Origin: Iris pallida
Lineage: Eukaryota; Streptophyta; Magnoliopsida; Asparagales; Iridaceae
DNA: 64,000 nt
NCBI GenBank assembly: GCA_029216955.1
Contig: JANAVB010006998.1
Location: 1,621,800 to 1,685,799, forward strand
Direction of reading: 5' to 3'
Shown: positions 23,771 to 34,500 of the stretch, piece by piece
How the letters are laid out: every line of letters begins with the position of its first letter
How positions within the stretch are numbered: position 1 is the stretch's first letter
The notes under the pieces: generated by a model
Databases searched by the model: none
Told to the model about the DNA's origin: nothing
Seen by the model: only the letters and a program-made list of their open reading frames with translations
Made by a program: the position numbers and the translations under genes

Positions 23771-23954
23771 CTCGTGAAGAATTCTAAACGGCACATCATT
23801 ATTTGCCTCGATTTAGGAGTTTGATACGGGATCCTAACTGCACAGAATTCCAACAGTCCAATCATTAAGGAGTAAATATCTCTTTAAAGTCATCTCAGCG
23901 TGACTAAATTCATTTTATCATCTTGATTTCAAAGTATTTCGAAATAATTTATTA

Positions 23955-23980
23955 TTTTTCGAAAACTTTAAAGGGGGTTT
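23955..23980 (+). promoter_or_regulatory. Polypurine tract of element A
   Basis: GAAAACTTTAAAGGGGGTTT directly before the LTR start TGTAGG. Near-identical tracts precede the LTRs of B, C, D and E. In LTR retrotransposons this primes plus-strand DNA synthesis. Confidence 0.85.
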
Positions 23981-24954
23981 TGTAGGCCTTAAAAATGAAA
24001 GTCACGCTGAGTTGATCAGAACAAAGTCTAAAAGTCACGCTGAGTTGATCTAGACAGACAATGTTTTCTCAAATACACGCAGAGACAGCTCATCATTTGT
24101 CAGAGTGTCATTATGACTGACAGCACGACAGTCGAAGAATGTCTCCTCGTATGCCACGTATGCACGGAACTCGAGAGATCACAGACGACTGTTGCATGAC
24201 TTTTGAAATCTTCTTCAACAAGACTCAGCATTCATTAAGTTGGCGTAGCAAAAGAGTTTCTTGTCATTTAATGCGACTGACAAAGTAATCACTGTCAGAG
24301 ATTTTGTGTCAGTCGAGGCACATCGAATCAAGACAGCTGGCAGTCCTGCCTCAAGCTTGCGTATATTTTGAGCCTTCTGGCTCAAGTCTGCGTGTATTTT
24401 GAACTTCTATGTTCCTTCATCAAGTTTGCGTGGATTTTGAAGCTTTTTGCCCCAAGTCTGCGTGGATTCTGAAGCTTCCTGCCCCAAGTTTGCGTGGATT
24501 TTGAAGCTTTCTGACCCAAGTCTGCGTGGTTTTCGTCCTCAATGAGCCTGCATGGATTTCATCAAATTGGAGTACGTGGCAGCCATGCCACTGATCTCTC
24601 GCTTGCGTGTACTGTAACTTGCACACGACTCATGCATGATTGCCATGTGTCCAACAGTTACAGGCCACGTCCAGTAACTGCTCACAACCTTGCGTATGTT
24701 AGATCCTGCATGATTTTCAACTATGCACAGGCTGTGAATACAGTTATCCTTTCAGTTATTTTTGACTCTATAAATAGGGTTCTTTTCTCATTCATTGTAC
24801 AGATATATAGTGATCTAAATTATTGTCAAAATTTTGAGAGCTTTTCTTCTTCGTATCGTCCAAGGGATAAAGCGATCGTCTTCTAGATCGGATTTCTACA
24901 GTTGTAATTTTCCCAGATACACAATAAATAAAGTGAATTTATTTATGGAAAACA
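23981..24954 (+). repeat. 3' LTR of element A
   Basis: Starts TGTAGG after the polypurine tract and ends GGAAAACA. TATA box CTCTATAAATAG at 24779-24787 and AATAAATAAA near the end. The segment CGTCCAAGGGATAAAGCGAT after the TATA box is shared with LTR C and, inverted, with LTR D. U3 carries tandem units of about 33 bp with TTTGCGTGGATTTTGAAGC (about 24330-24540). Confidence 0.85.
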
Positions 24955-25252
24955 GTCGTAGTCTAGATTAAGGATACGATTGAGAGGATTGTAATCACTC
25001 TTAAATTCAAGTGATTAGAAAGTCAAAATGGAAGAATTAGGGTCGAGGGAATGGTCGAGTAGTTTTAAGAGGAAGATATAGCAATATTGAGTGGTGAAGG
25101 TCATAGTTGGTAGGAAGGTTAGAGGGAGTGCTAGTATAACGCCTTCGTCCTTCTAAAATAGGTGAAGGCGAACGCAAGATAGAGTTCGAAGGAGGCGTTA
25201 TCGAATACGAATACGTGATTCAAAGACGATTGAACAATTTCAAAGGAATTGT
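24955..25252 (-). other. Element G internal (leader) fragment between elements A and F
   Basis: Non-coding sequence lying between the A LTR and the F element; with 30887-31565 it is interpreted as the untranslated leader of minus-oriented element G. No ORF. It is assigned by position and target-duplication logic, not by homology. Confidence 0.5.
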
Positions 25253-27263
25253 TGTCACGCTCCAGAACCAGAATACTGGAGAGCGGGGGCAGACATAGCC
25301 AGCTACGTATAATGAAATGGAATCCACCTCATTATACGGTCACGGCTGTCTAGATATATGAGGGTTTATCTACAAGCCAACAGTCTCTTAAGGTCAAGAA
25401 CAAGCCTAGTTACTAGCAAGATGCAATGAGATTATTCTACAGCCACAAGTCCTGCAGACCATCCAGGTTATCCGGACGCATTTAGAGTTGAATTCAAGTG
25501 GGTACATCGTCCAGGAGACACATGTACCCTTAGGTGACTTAGAAGGTGCAACACATGACAGTGTACTGGAAATGTGCCCTACTCGACGGCAGGCTAAAGA
25601 TCCCAAGTGGGGCACCCAGATAACGGGATTGCCTGTAGCTGGGAAATCTCTTCATGACTACTGTGTTAATCTAGTTATTAGCCTTAGTCCATTTCAGTAG
25701 GTACTCCTGACCGTGGTACTCAGGGGTCCCATCCTAAGCATGATGCAAGACAAGACTGGTTTATTGCACAAGCACAATCGTCCATGGTGTCCAGGTTGTT
25801 TATACTTATCAAGTCATGTCATGTCAGGTTAGCCGTCGTAACAGCAATCCGAGGTATACCATGTCAGGTATACTTGTCAGGAGTGCGCCACGGCGGGCCA
25901 CTATCAGGTCATGTTATGTCCACTTGGTACTTGTCAAGAGTGCGCCTTAACAGGCCACTATCGTATTCTATCCTTACATTATCATGAATGAGAGAAACTT
26001 GCATAAAATAACTAGTGTCATATTCTTGAAGCCAAGAAAAAGATCTGCAACTTTCATGTTTTAAGTTTTTCAAGATTCTAGCTACAAAACAACTTAAACA
26101 GGCAAAAACAGCGAAATAGAGCAATTTTGGCGCATGGGATTCCTGCACGAATCGGCGCATGAGATTCCTGCACAAATCAGCGCATGAGATTCCTGCACGA
26201 ATCGGCGCATGAGATTCCTGCACAAATCGGCGCATGGAATTCCTGCACAAATCGGCGCATGAGATTCCTGCACGAATCGGCGCATGAGATTCCTGTACGA
26301 ATCTGCGCATGGGTTCCTGCACGAATCGGCGCATGAGATTCCTGCACAAATCAGCGCATGAGATTCCTGCACAAATCGGCACATAAGATTCCTGCACAAA
26401 TCGACGCATGGGATTCCTGCACAAATCGGCGCATGAGATTCCTGCACGAATCGGCGTATGAGATTCCTGCACGAATCGGCGCATGAAAAACTCACGTTGC
26501 GTCTTCAGTACATGCGCGTAGGGAACCTACGCGCATGACACGCTCGGAGTTAAGGGATGCGTTGTCGGGACTTCACGGCGCATGGCCTCCCGGCGCATGG
26601 CCTCTCGGGCGCATGAGGTTCCCGGCGCATGGGGTTCATCGTCCCCAAACAGCAAGTTCAGCCATGAAAGTTCCGAAAACTTGTAATGGCCATAACTTAC
26701 TCATCCGGAGTCGAAATCAAGCGAAACAAAAGCCAAAACTGAAGGAAATTGAATTCTCTACAACATAGAACCATTAGTTTTTGGAAATACCAAGTTTTTA
26801 GAGATCAAAACCAAGAAAAACTAAACAAGAAGGAACTTAAAACTTAGATCTACAAAAATATAACCATAAAAATGGAAAATGCCAAGTTCTAAAGTATCTT
26901 AGAATCAAGTAAGGAAGAGAATGGAACAATAAAACTTGAGATCCATCATGAAGCAAGTTTGTACTTGCCTAAGCTCTCTCTCTCTCTCCCTCCTGATGGT
27001 TGAAGAAGTAATGGTGGAGAGTAAATGAAGAAGGAAATAATGATGAGAGAGAAAAGGAAGGGGTTATAAGTAAAGAGGGTGGTGGTAGGTAGGAGGGTTC
27101 ACCCTTGGTTCATGATGAACCAAAGCAAACCAAGCTAAGCCGAACCAACCCAAGAATAAACCAATCAATGAAATGCTAAAATAAATCAAGCAGGAAGACA
27201 TGCAATACGGGTCAAATTATGTATACGTATTCCAAATACGTAATTCGAGATCTGGGTATTACA
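25253..27263 (-). repeat. Left (3') LTR of element F
   Basis: TGTCACGCTCC...GGGTATTACA on the + strand. Contains a minisatellite at 26129-26486 and GCGCATGG-rich DNA at 26575-26635. A probable minus-strand TATA-like CTTATAACC lies near 27060. Only scattered substitutions distinguish it from the right LTR. Confidence 0.95.
26129..26486. repeat. 25-bp minisatellite in the left LTR of F (about 14 copies)
   Basis: Unit begins GCGCATGAGATTCCTGCACG and repeats every 25 bp with substitutions. Because 25 is not a multiple of 3 all frames stay open, producing spurious repetitive ORFs such as 25909-26484 minus. Confidence 0.95.
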
Positions 27264-27428
27264 ACTCTACCCACCTTAAAAGAATTCCGTCCTCGGAATT
27301 TAATTAAGGGGCTAGAGGGACAAGAACAAGCTATACTAATCTCAGGCAAGCTATACTAAGCAATCAATCATGCAATCATGTATGTAAGTAAGGAAATCGA
27401 AGGCACGAGAAAGAGGAAAGATATCCTG

Positions 27429-28628
27429 CTAGGAACCTCTCTGCCGGTTCTGAATCTGAGCTTGGACCTGGACATACTGCTGGGGTCTCTGCTGCTGGAA
27501 TACTTGGGTCTGAAACGGCAATGGCCTCGGAGGCTGGTACTGTTGTTGTACTGGTGTTGGTGCTGGTCCCCTTACCGAGGGATTAGTCTGGGCCGATGAC
27601 GAACTGGCCCTATTCGGACAAGACCCTATCTTGTGGTCCGGTGCTCCACAAGCCAAACATAATCCCTGAGCTCTGCGACACTCCAAAACAACGTGTCCTG
27701 GCTTCCCACAATGAGTGCAGCCCATTGCGGAAGACTGCTTCTGCTTTTGTTGCTGAGGGGACGTGACCGACGTCACTGAGGCCGCCTGCCTCGGAGTTCC
27801 AATTGTCAAAGCCCTAGCTGTCGGGGCTGGTGCTGATGACTGGGTCATCTGGCCGTGAGATCGCTTCCGACCTCCGGTCCTGTCCACGATCCTGTGGGAG
27901 GTATACTCGTGCCTCCTGGCTGCCCTCAGTACTGCATCGAAGGTCTGATGCTCAAACTGCTCCACTGCCAATAAAATCTCGAGATGGAGCCCCTGCTGGA
28001 ACTGCTGGGCTCTGTCGAACTCGGTTGCCACCAAAGTGGGAGCAAACCGACTAAGCCTGGAAAACTCGGCCGCATATCCGTCGACCGTCCTGCCCATCTG
28101 CTTCAAATTGGTGAACTTGGTCTGTAGATCGTACCGAGCCACCGCATCAAAGTACTTCGTCTGGAATCTCTCATGGAATACTGCCCAAGCAATAGGCGCC
28201 ACCAATCCAACGGCCTGAGCTGCCCACCAGCTGCGGGCAAGATCCAGTAACTGCAGGCGCACTACGGCCACCTTCTCGGCTTCTGGAGTCCTGGCTGCCT
28301 CTAGAATAACTTCGGTGTCCTGAAGCCACGCGTCAGCAGCGATAGCATCTTCACTGCCATCGAAGAATGGAGGGTTCAGGCGCTTGAAACTGTTCGCTGC
28401 ACTGTTCCTTGGATGACCGTCTCTGTTCAGAGCATCTGCCACCGCCTGTTGCAAGGCATCTCCTCGGCGATCTTGAGAAGCTAACAATGATCTGATGAGA
28501 CCCACCAAAGTGCCATCATCAGGCTCTGTAGGCTGGACTGGCTGAACTGGCGGCTCTCCTCCAGTAGGTACGACTCGGGAGGCTGCTCCTGAGTGTTGGA
28601 CCTGATCTTCTAGTTGCTGCTGGTCCAC
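27429..28628 (-). CDS. Gag polyprotein of element F (399 aa)
   Basis: Structural capsid/nucleocapsid protein for retrotransposon particles. Residues about 75-240 form the retrotransposon gag (capsid) domain: RLNPPFFDGSEDAIAADAWL, RSWWAAQ, FHERFQTKYF, GYAAEFSRLSRFAPTLV. Two CCHC zinc knuckles follow near residues 305-345: CTHCGKPGHVVLEC and CLACGAPDHKIGSC. The C-terminus is Gln/Pro-rich. The frame is uninterrupted from ATG to stop, a sign of youth or recent selection. It is the only gene of the element; no protease follows. Start chosen as the first ATG of the open frame, about 214 bp downstream of the PBS. Confidence 0.9.
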   Translation of the reverse strand: MDQQQLEDQVQHSGAASRVVPTGGEPPVQPVQPTEPDDGTLVGLIRSLLASQDRRGDALQQAVADALNRDGHPRNSAANSFKRLNPPFFDGSEDAIAADAWLQDTEVILEAARTPEAEKVAVVRLQLLDLARSWWAAQAVGLVAPIAWAVFHERFQTKYFDAVARYDLQTKFTNLKQMGRTVDGYAAEFSRLSRFAPTLVATEFDRAQQFQQGLHLEILLAVEQFEHQTFDAVLRAARRHEYTSHRIVDRTGGRKRSHGQMTQSSAPAPTARALTIGTPRQAASVTSVTSPQQQKQKQSSAMGCTHCGKPGHVVLECRRAQGLCLACGAPDHKIGSCPNRASSSSAQTNPSVRGPAPTPVQQQYQPPRPLPFQTQVFQQQRPQQYVQVQAQIQNRQRGS

Positions 28629-28842
28629 GGGAGGTGATCCGCCTTGCTGATCGACAGGTCCAGGTTCAATGCCGCTGAAGAAGACGACATGGGAACAATA
28701 AGGAAGGACCAGGACAAATCAACGATTACAAGCATGTGATCAGGACAAGAATTTTAGGAATCAAGAGGATACGGGCAGAGATCAAGGGCGAGTACTGATT
28801 GAGACATCTATTCGGTAAACCCTCACATATCTTGATTTACAA

Positions 28843-28860
28843 GACCTGCATGGGCCACCA
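28843..28860 (-). promoter_or_regulatory. Primer-binding site of element F, complementary to tRNA-Ile
   Basis: The + strand GACCTGCATGGGCCACCA equals the 3' end (including CCA) of plant cytosolic tRNA-Ile(AAU) as I recall it. On the element's sense strand this is the PBS TGGTGGCCCATGCAGGTC, nine bases inside the 5' LTR end. Confidence 0.8.
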
Positions 28861-28869
28861 CTAAAACCA

Positions 28870-30881
28870 TGTCACGCCCCAGAACCAGAATACTGGAGAG
28901 TAGGGGCAGACATAGCCAGCTACGTATAATGAAATGGAATCCACCTCATTATACGGTCATGGCTGTCTAGATATATGAGGGTTTATCTACAAGCCAACAG
29001 TCTCTTATGGTCAAGAACAAGCCTAGTTACTAGCAAGATGCAATGAGATTATTCCACAGCCACAAGTCCTGCAGACCATCCAGGTTATCCGGACGTATTT
29101 AGAGTTGAATTCAAGTGGGTACATCGTTCAGGAAATACATGTACCCTTAGGTGACTTAGAAGGTGCAACACATGACAGTGTGCTGGAAATGTGCCCTACT
29201 CGACGGCAGGCTACAGATCCCAAGTGGGGCGCCCAGATAACGGGATTGCCTGTAGCTGGGAAATCTCTTCGTGACTACTGTGTTAATCTAGATATTAGCC
29301 TTAGTCCATTTCAGTAGGTACTCCTGACCGTGGTACTCAGGGGTCCCATCCTAAGCATGATGCAAGACAAGACTGGTTCATTGCACAAGCACAATCGTCC
29401 ACGGTGTCCAGGTTGTTTATACTTATCAAGTCATGTCATGTCAGGTTAGCCGTCACAACAGCAATCCGAGGTATACCATGTCAGGTATACTTGTCAGGAG
29501 TGCGCCACGGCGGGCCACTATCAGGTCATGTCATGTCCACTTGGTACTTGTCAAGAGTGCGCCTTAACAGGCCACTATCGTGTTCTATCCTTACATTATC
29601 ATGAATGAGAGAAACTTGCATAAAATAACTAGTGACATATTCTTGAAGCCAAGGAAAAGATCTGCAACTTTCATGTTTTGAGTTTTTCAAGATTCTAACT
29701 GCAAAACAACTTAAACAGGCAAAAATAGCGAAATAGAGCAATTTCGGCGCATGGGATTCCTGCACGAATCGGCGTATGAGATTCCTGCACAAATCAGCGC
29801 ATAAGATTCCTGCACGAATCGGCGCATGAGATTCCTGCACAAATCGGCGCATGGGATTCCTGCATAAATCGGCGCATGAGATTCCTGCACGAATCGGCGC
29901 ATGAGATTCCTGCACGAATCGGCGCATAGGATTCCTGCACGAATCGGCGCATGAGATTCCTGCACAAATCAGCGCATGAGATTCCTGCACGAATTGGCGC
30001 ATGAGATTTCTGCACAAATCGGCGCATGGGATTCCTGCACAAATCGGCGCATGAGATTCCTGCACGAATCGGCGCATGAGATTCCTGCACGAATCGGCGC
30101 ATGAAAAACTCACGTTGCGTCTTCAGTACATGCGCGTAGGGAACCTACGCGCATGACACGCTCGGAGTTAAGAGATGCGTTGCCGGGACTTCACGGCGCA
30201 TGGCCTCCTGGCGCATGGCCTTCCGGGCGCATGAGGTTCCCGACGCATGGGGTTCATCGTCCCCAAACCGCAAGTTCAGCCATGAAAGTTCCGAAAACTT
30301 GTAATGGCCATAACTTACTCATCCGGAGTCGAAATCAAGCGAAACAAAAGCCAAAACTGAAGGAAATTGAATTCTCTACAACATAGAACCATTAGTTTTT
30401 GGAAATACCATGTTTTTAGAGATCAAAACCATGAAAAACTAAACAAGAAGGAACTTAAAACTTAGATCTACAAAAATATAACCATAAAAATAGAAAATGC
30501 CAAGTTCTAAAGTATCTTAGAATCAAGTAAGGAAGAGAATGGAACAATAAAACTTGAGATCCATCATGAAGCAAGTTTGCACTTGCCTAAGCTCTCTCTC
30601 TCTCTCCCTCCTGATGGTTGAAGAAGTAATGGTGGAGAGTAGATGAAGAAGGAAATAATGATGAGAGAGAAAAGGAAGGGGTTATAAGTAAAGAGGGTGG
30701 TGGTAGGTAAGAGGGTTCATCCTTGGTTCATGATGAACCAAAGCAAACCAAGCTAAGCCGAACCAACCCAAGAATAAACCAATCAATGAAATGCTAGAAT
30801 AAATCAAGCAGGAAGACATGCAATACGGGTCAAATTACGTATACGTATTCCAAATACGTAATACGAGATCTGGGTATTACA
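28870..30881 (-). repeat. Right (5') LTR of element F
   Basis: Direct repeat of the left LTR, TG...CA. Contains the same 25-bp minisatellite at 29746-30104 in the same number of copies (about 14). This is the promoter-bearing copy for the minus-strand transcript. Confidence 0.95.
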
Positions 30882-30886
30882 ATTGT

Positions 30887-31565
30887 CAAGGCAGTCGTGG
30901 ATGGGATTCTAGAGGACAAGTTTAGCTATGTCCCCATCCACGTAGAATAATAGACAAAGCGAACCAAAGTACACTTGGTTGATCAGACCATTATGCACCG
31001 GTTCTGATTAGACAACATGTTAGTGGGAGCTCTTCCAATAACATATATCTTGAACAAGCTCGATAAAAGATAGGCTTGCAAAGACTAGGCTACATTTGCA
31101 TCGTTAGTCAAGGTGGTAAAATCATAGGCACGAGATATTTAGATAAAAGCAGAATGATTCTAAGTCATACAATTGTCCTATAGTCTTCTTGTCCAAGTCC
31201 TTGGTTGGCTAGACGGGTTAGGTCCTCTAGATTCTAGGATCTAATAAGCTTGCTAATATAGGTCACTAGGTCAAAGGGGTTGCTAAGTCATAAGGTATTC
31301 TACTCAACTTAAAGATTTAAACTAATGGTGTTTTGGGACAACTAACTAGTAGGGTCAATCTCTAGCAAGCACGAAGGGAAGATAAGAATAGGGATGAAAG
31401 AAAGCAAGCAAGATGCAATTGGTGAGTCAAACGGTAGATAAAATCAAGGAAAGAGGTCAAGTATGTGGATGAGATCCTAAACTTCTAATCCTATACTCAG
31501 GCTTGCTTGGTACGGTAAGGTAACCAAACAATTTATCTAGACCTGCATGGGCCACCACAAAAATA
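30887..31565 (-). other. Element G leader, continued
   Basis: Non-coding DNA between the right flank of F and the G LTR, ending with the G primer-binding site. No ORF was recognised on the minus strand, as expected for an untranslated leader. Confidence 0.55.
31540..31557 (-). promoter_or_regulatory. Primer-binding site of element G, complementary to tRNA-Ile
   Basis: + strand GACCTGCATGGGCCACCA, identical to the F site, followed by eight bases (CAAAAATA) and the LTR end. Confidence 0.8.
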
Positions 31566-34500
31566 TGTAACGCCCCATTCCCAAAATATGTAGGACTAGG
31601 AACGTATATATGCCAGCTGTATTCATACGAAGTATACTCCAATATATGGAAGCCTCGTATAAATACATAAGCTGTAAAATGTAGTAGAACCATAACTAAT
31701 CTCATCCACGCAAAATAAATGAATAGAAGATCTCATATAATCAACTATGAAATTGTCATTTGGTACATGTAGTTGGGCGGAGACAAATCCACTACCAACT
31801 ATGAAAAGAAATACATGATAAGTAAAAGAAAGATTTTGGCGAGCGAAGTGAAGATGATCCAAGTTCAATCATCCTCGAGAAATAGCAACGAATACGGCTA
31901 GAGCTAAAGCACCTGCGAAAGACAATAGCACACACCTGGCAAGACAACCAGGTCTTCAGAGGGACGTAACAAGACACATAATAGCATGCCATATAAACTG
32001 AATAAATATTGCTCAATAAATAAGTCAATCGAATTTATAACATGGTCCAATACGCACCTACTGAACGAGCGTACCATCCCCCCAACCAAACAAGGACAGA
32101 AGATGGTAAACTAATTCACGGCAACGTATCTTTCCATGCTAAGAATCCGATATGGTATCCGGACCCCAACAAGGTTCAATACCTTCTCATCGAAGTAGTA
32201 AGTCACACCTACAACCAAACAAGGACAAGATGTGACAAACTAATTCGCGACAAGTTATTATTCCAAGCCACGGTCAGATACAAGTACCCAAACTAAAAGT
32301 ACTCGTACCTAAAGGATAGGGTAGCCTACCATTCTAAGTGTTTCTTAAGAACAATCCTTCCTACGCATGGGCCCTGGCTGAATAGGATCGGCGTAGTCCC
32401 CCTTGGGCAACAGAGGCCCCATCAGGAAGAGCATGGGTCATCAACCCCGTATCTCCAGCGGAGAGTCCGGGTCACAAGGGAAGTGCATCGAAGCCCATAC
32501 GCTAAGGAATTGTCCTCCCCGTGCAATGCCTACTGTGTTGCCTCCACAACACAAACCACTATAACTGCTAAGTCAAACTAGCATGCAATCTCTATTAGCG
32601 GTTATTCCTATCGCACGGCTTGTACGTACTGGTGGCCAGCCAATTACGTACTTCCGTGTTCTACATGCGACACACAACTTCATGTTTACAACGTGTCAAG
32701 GCCAATGAATGCGACACACAAGATGGTCCCTTAAATCTAGGTTTAATGTGAGAAAAATAATACACAGCAGGAAATATAAATGAACAGTTATGCCATGTAT
32801 CACAGTTTATTTTGCATAAAGAAAATAAGTAATGCATGAAAATATGAGCTAAAATAATTAAACAGCTAATGGGAAGGTGTCTTGCCTGGTAGTACGCCTG
32901 GTGTGTTGTGATAATCATGGTGGCATGAACTGCAACTTCAGTGCAACAACTATACATGAAGACCTCGGATGGTGGCATAGATAGTTTCATTGGATCCAGA
33001 AGGGTCGAATTAGTTAGGTTTGACACAAGGTAGACTTGAATTGGTGAGGGAATAGGAGTAATGGGATCTAGTTATGGGTGGAAGGATAGTTGAAGGAAAT
33101 ACTATATAATTTTAGATAAAACTATTTATAATATATTCGAAAACTAGTTGGAGTCTTAAATAATTATTAAAAACAACTAATGTCAAGGAAAAATCATTTT
33201 TGGCTAAAACTCTAAGTTTTGCAAAAATAATATTCTAGGTCGAAACGGTATTTTCAAAATATATTTCTAGATAAATACGAAATAATTCTAGAAAATTATT
33301 TAAGAATAAAACCTTAGTTTTGTCAAGTTAATACATTAAGAATGATATTATATTTTTATAAAATTTTTACTTAAATACTCTATATATATACAATAGAGAA
33401 ACATACATTAGTCAAATATGTCATGAAGAATCAAAAAAATCATTTTTACGCTAAAATTACTCTAAGGTCGTAGAAGTATAATTTTTGTAGAAGAAAAAAA
33501 AAATCTAAAAATATTGTAGGGCTACTGAGGTTTGTGAAAATTAATATTGGAAAATACTAATAGTCTTTATTTAATAAAATAGATTAAGATAATAATAATA
33601 AAAATTACAATAATAATAATAATAATAATGATAAAGTAAATAATAATAAAAAACTAAAAAAAAACTAAAAAAGAGGGATGCTGCAGTTGCTGCTCCGTTG
33701 ACAGAAGAAAAAAAGAAAGGGAAGGAGCGAGAGAGGGAAACTTAGAGGGAGAGAGAGAGGCGAACGAGGGCGGCGAGCGGCGGACGCTGGATCCGGCGAG
33801 AGGGGAGAGGCTCGGGCGACGACTAAGGCGGAGCCGGAGGAGATGGGTCGGCGGAGATGGGGTTCCATAGGCGGTGGTTCGAGGTCGCGGGCGGAGCGGC
33901 TCAGTCGAGCGGCGCACGGCTTAGGGCGGACGCGGAAGAAAGAAGGTGGAAGGCGGACGGGGATGTGCGGGCGACGGCGGTTGGTGAGCGTTGCATGGCG
34001 ACGGGGGCAGACGGCGCTGCTCCGGCGCAGTGGGGCCGGAGTTAGGGTTTGCGCGGGGGGTGAGCTTGGGGGACGGTCGGCGGAGCTCCGGCGGAGTGGG
34101 AAGTGAGGAGCGGTCGAAAGTTGGTCGCCAAGGCGGGCGGATCCGTCCGTGGAGTCCAGCGCAGCGGCGGACGGGCGACGTGGCTACCGACACGACGACG
34201 GGTTCGGCCGGAGAGGGCGCTGTGGTGGAGACGGCACCGTCGGTCGACGGAGGTGAGATCAGTTTTAAAGTTTTCTAATCTTTTGGGGTTTTGGGCTGTG
34301 TTTTTGGTTGAGGGGTTAGGCGAAGTCGGCGGTTGCGCTCGGCCACCGGAGGGATGTCGGGATGGTGGTTTTAGGTGGTGCCAGATGGTGATGGGTTGGC
34401 TGGTGGTGATGGTTTTGGGTGTTGGAGTGGCTGTGTCGGGGTTCGACAGTGGCGATGGTTGGTGTCGTCGGTGGTACGGCGTGGTGGCCGAAGGTGGTTG

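Larger units (their letters stand above)
1..24954 (+). mobile_element. Element A: Tat-lineage Ty3/gypsy LTR retrotransposon, 3' portion
   Basis: The window opens inside the protease/pol region of this element and runs to its 3' LTR end. Seen directly: protease remnant, RT, two RNase H domains, integrase, an antisense gene block, a polypurine tract and an LTR. Two RNase H domains plus extra antisense ORFs between pol and the 3' LTR are known marks of the Tat lineage. The 5' LTR and gag lie outside the window. The element is interrupted by a CACTA-like transposon at 1876-14687. Right of the LTR comes leader-type sequence of element G, so A appears inserted in G; the candidate duplication is GTCGT (24955-24959), whose partner is off-window. 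Confidence 0.85.
25253..30881 (-). mobile_element. Element F: complete gag-only LTR retrotransposon (TR-GAG type), minus orientation
   Basis: Two near-identical direct repeats of about 2.01 kb (25253-27263 and 28870-30881) bracket a 1.6 kb interior with only a gag gene. The element begins TG and ends CA and is flanked by a perfect 5-bp duplication, ATTGT, at 25248-25252 and 30882-30886. The PBS is complementary to tRNA-Ile. There is no protease, RT or integrase, so mobilisation would need a related autonomous element. LTR similarity shows recent insertion relative to its neighbours. Confidence 0.95.

Noticed and set aside
26129..26486. CRISPR-like array of regularly spaced repeats
   Set aside because: Units are contiguous without unique spacers, in a plant LTR, and copied in both LTRs.
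25909..26495. Repetitive ORFs (MRRFVQESHAP-type) in the F LTRs, also at 29526-30113
   Set aside because: A 25-bp minisatellite without stops gives open frames in all phases; the ORFs lie in LTRs and have no upstream signals of their own.
28843..28860. Possible tRNA-Ile gene
   Set aside because: Only the 18-nt 3' end is present, without the cloverleaf, and it adjoins an LTR; it is a primer-binding site. The same holds at 31540 and 38629.
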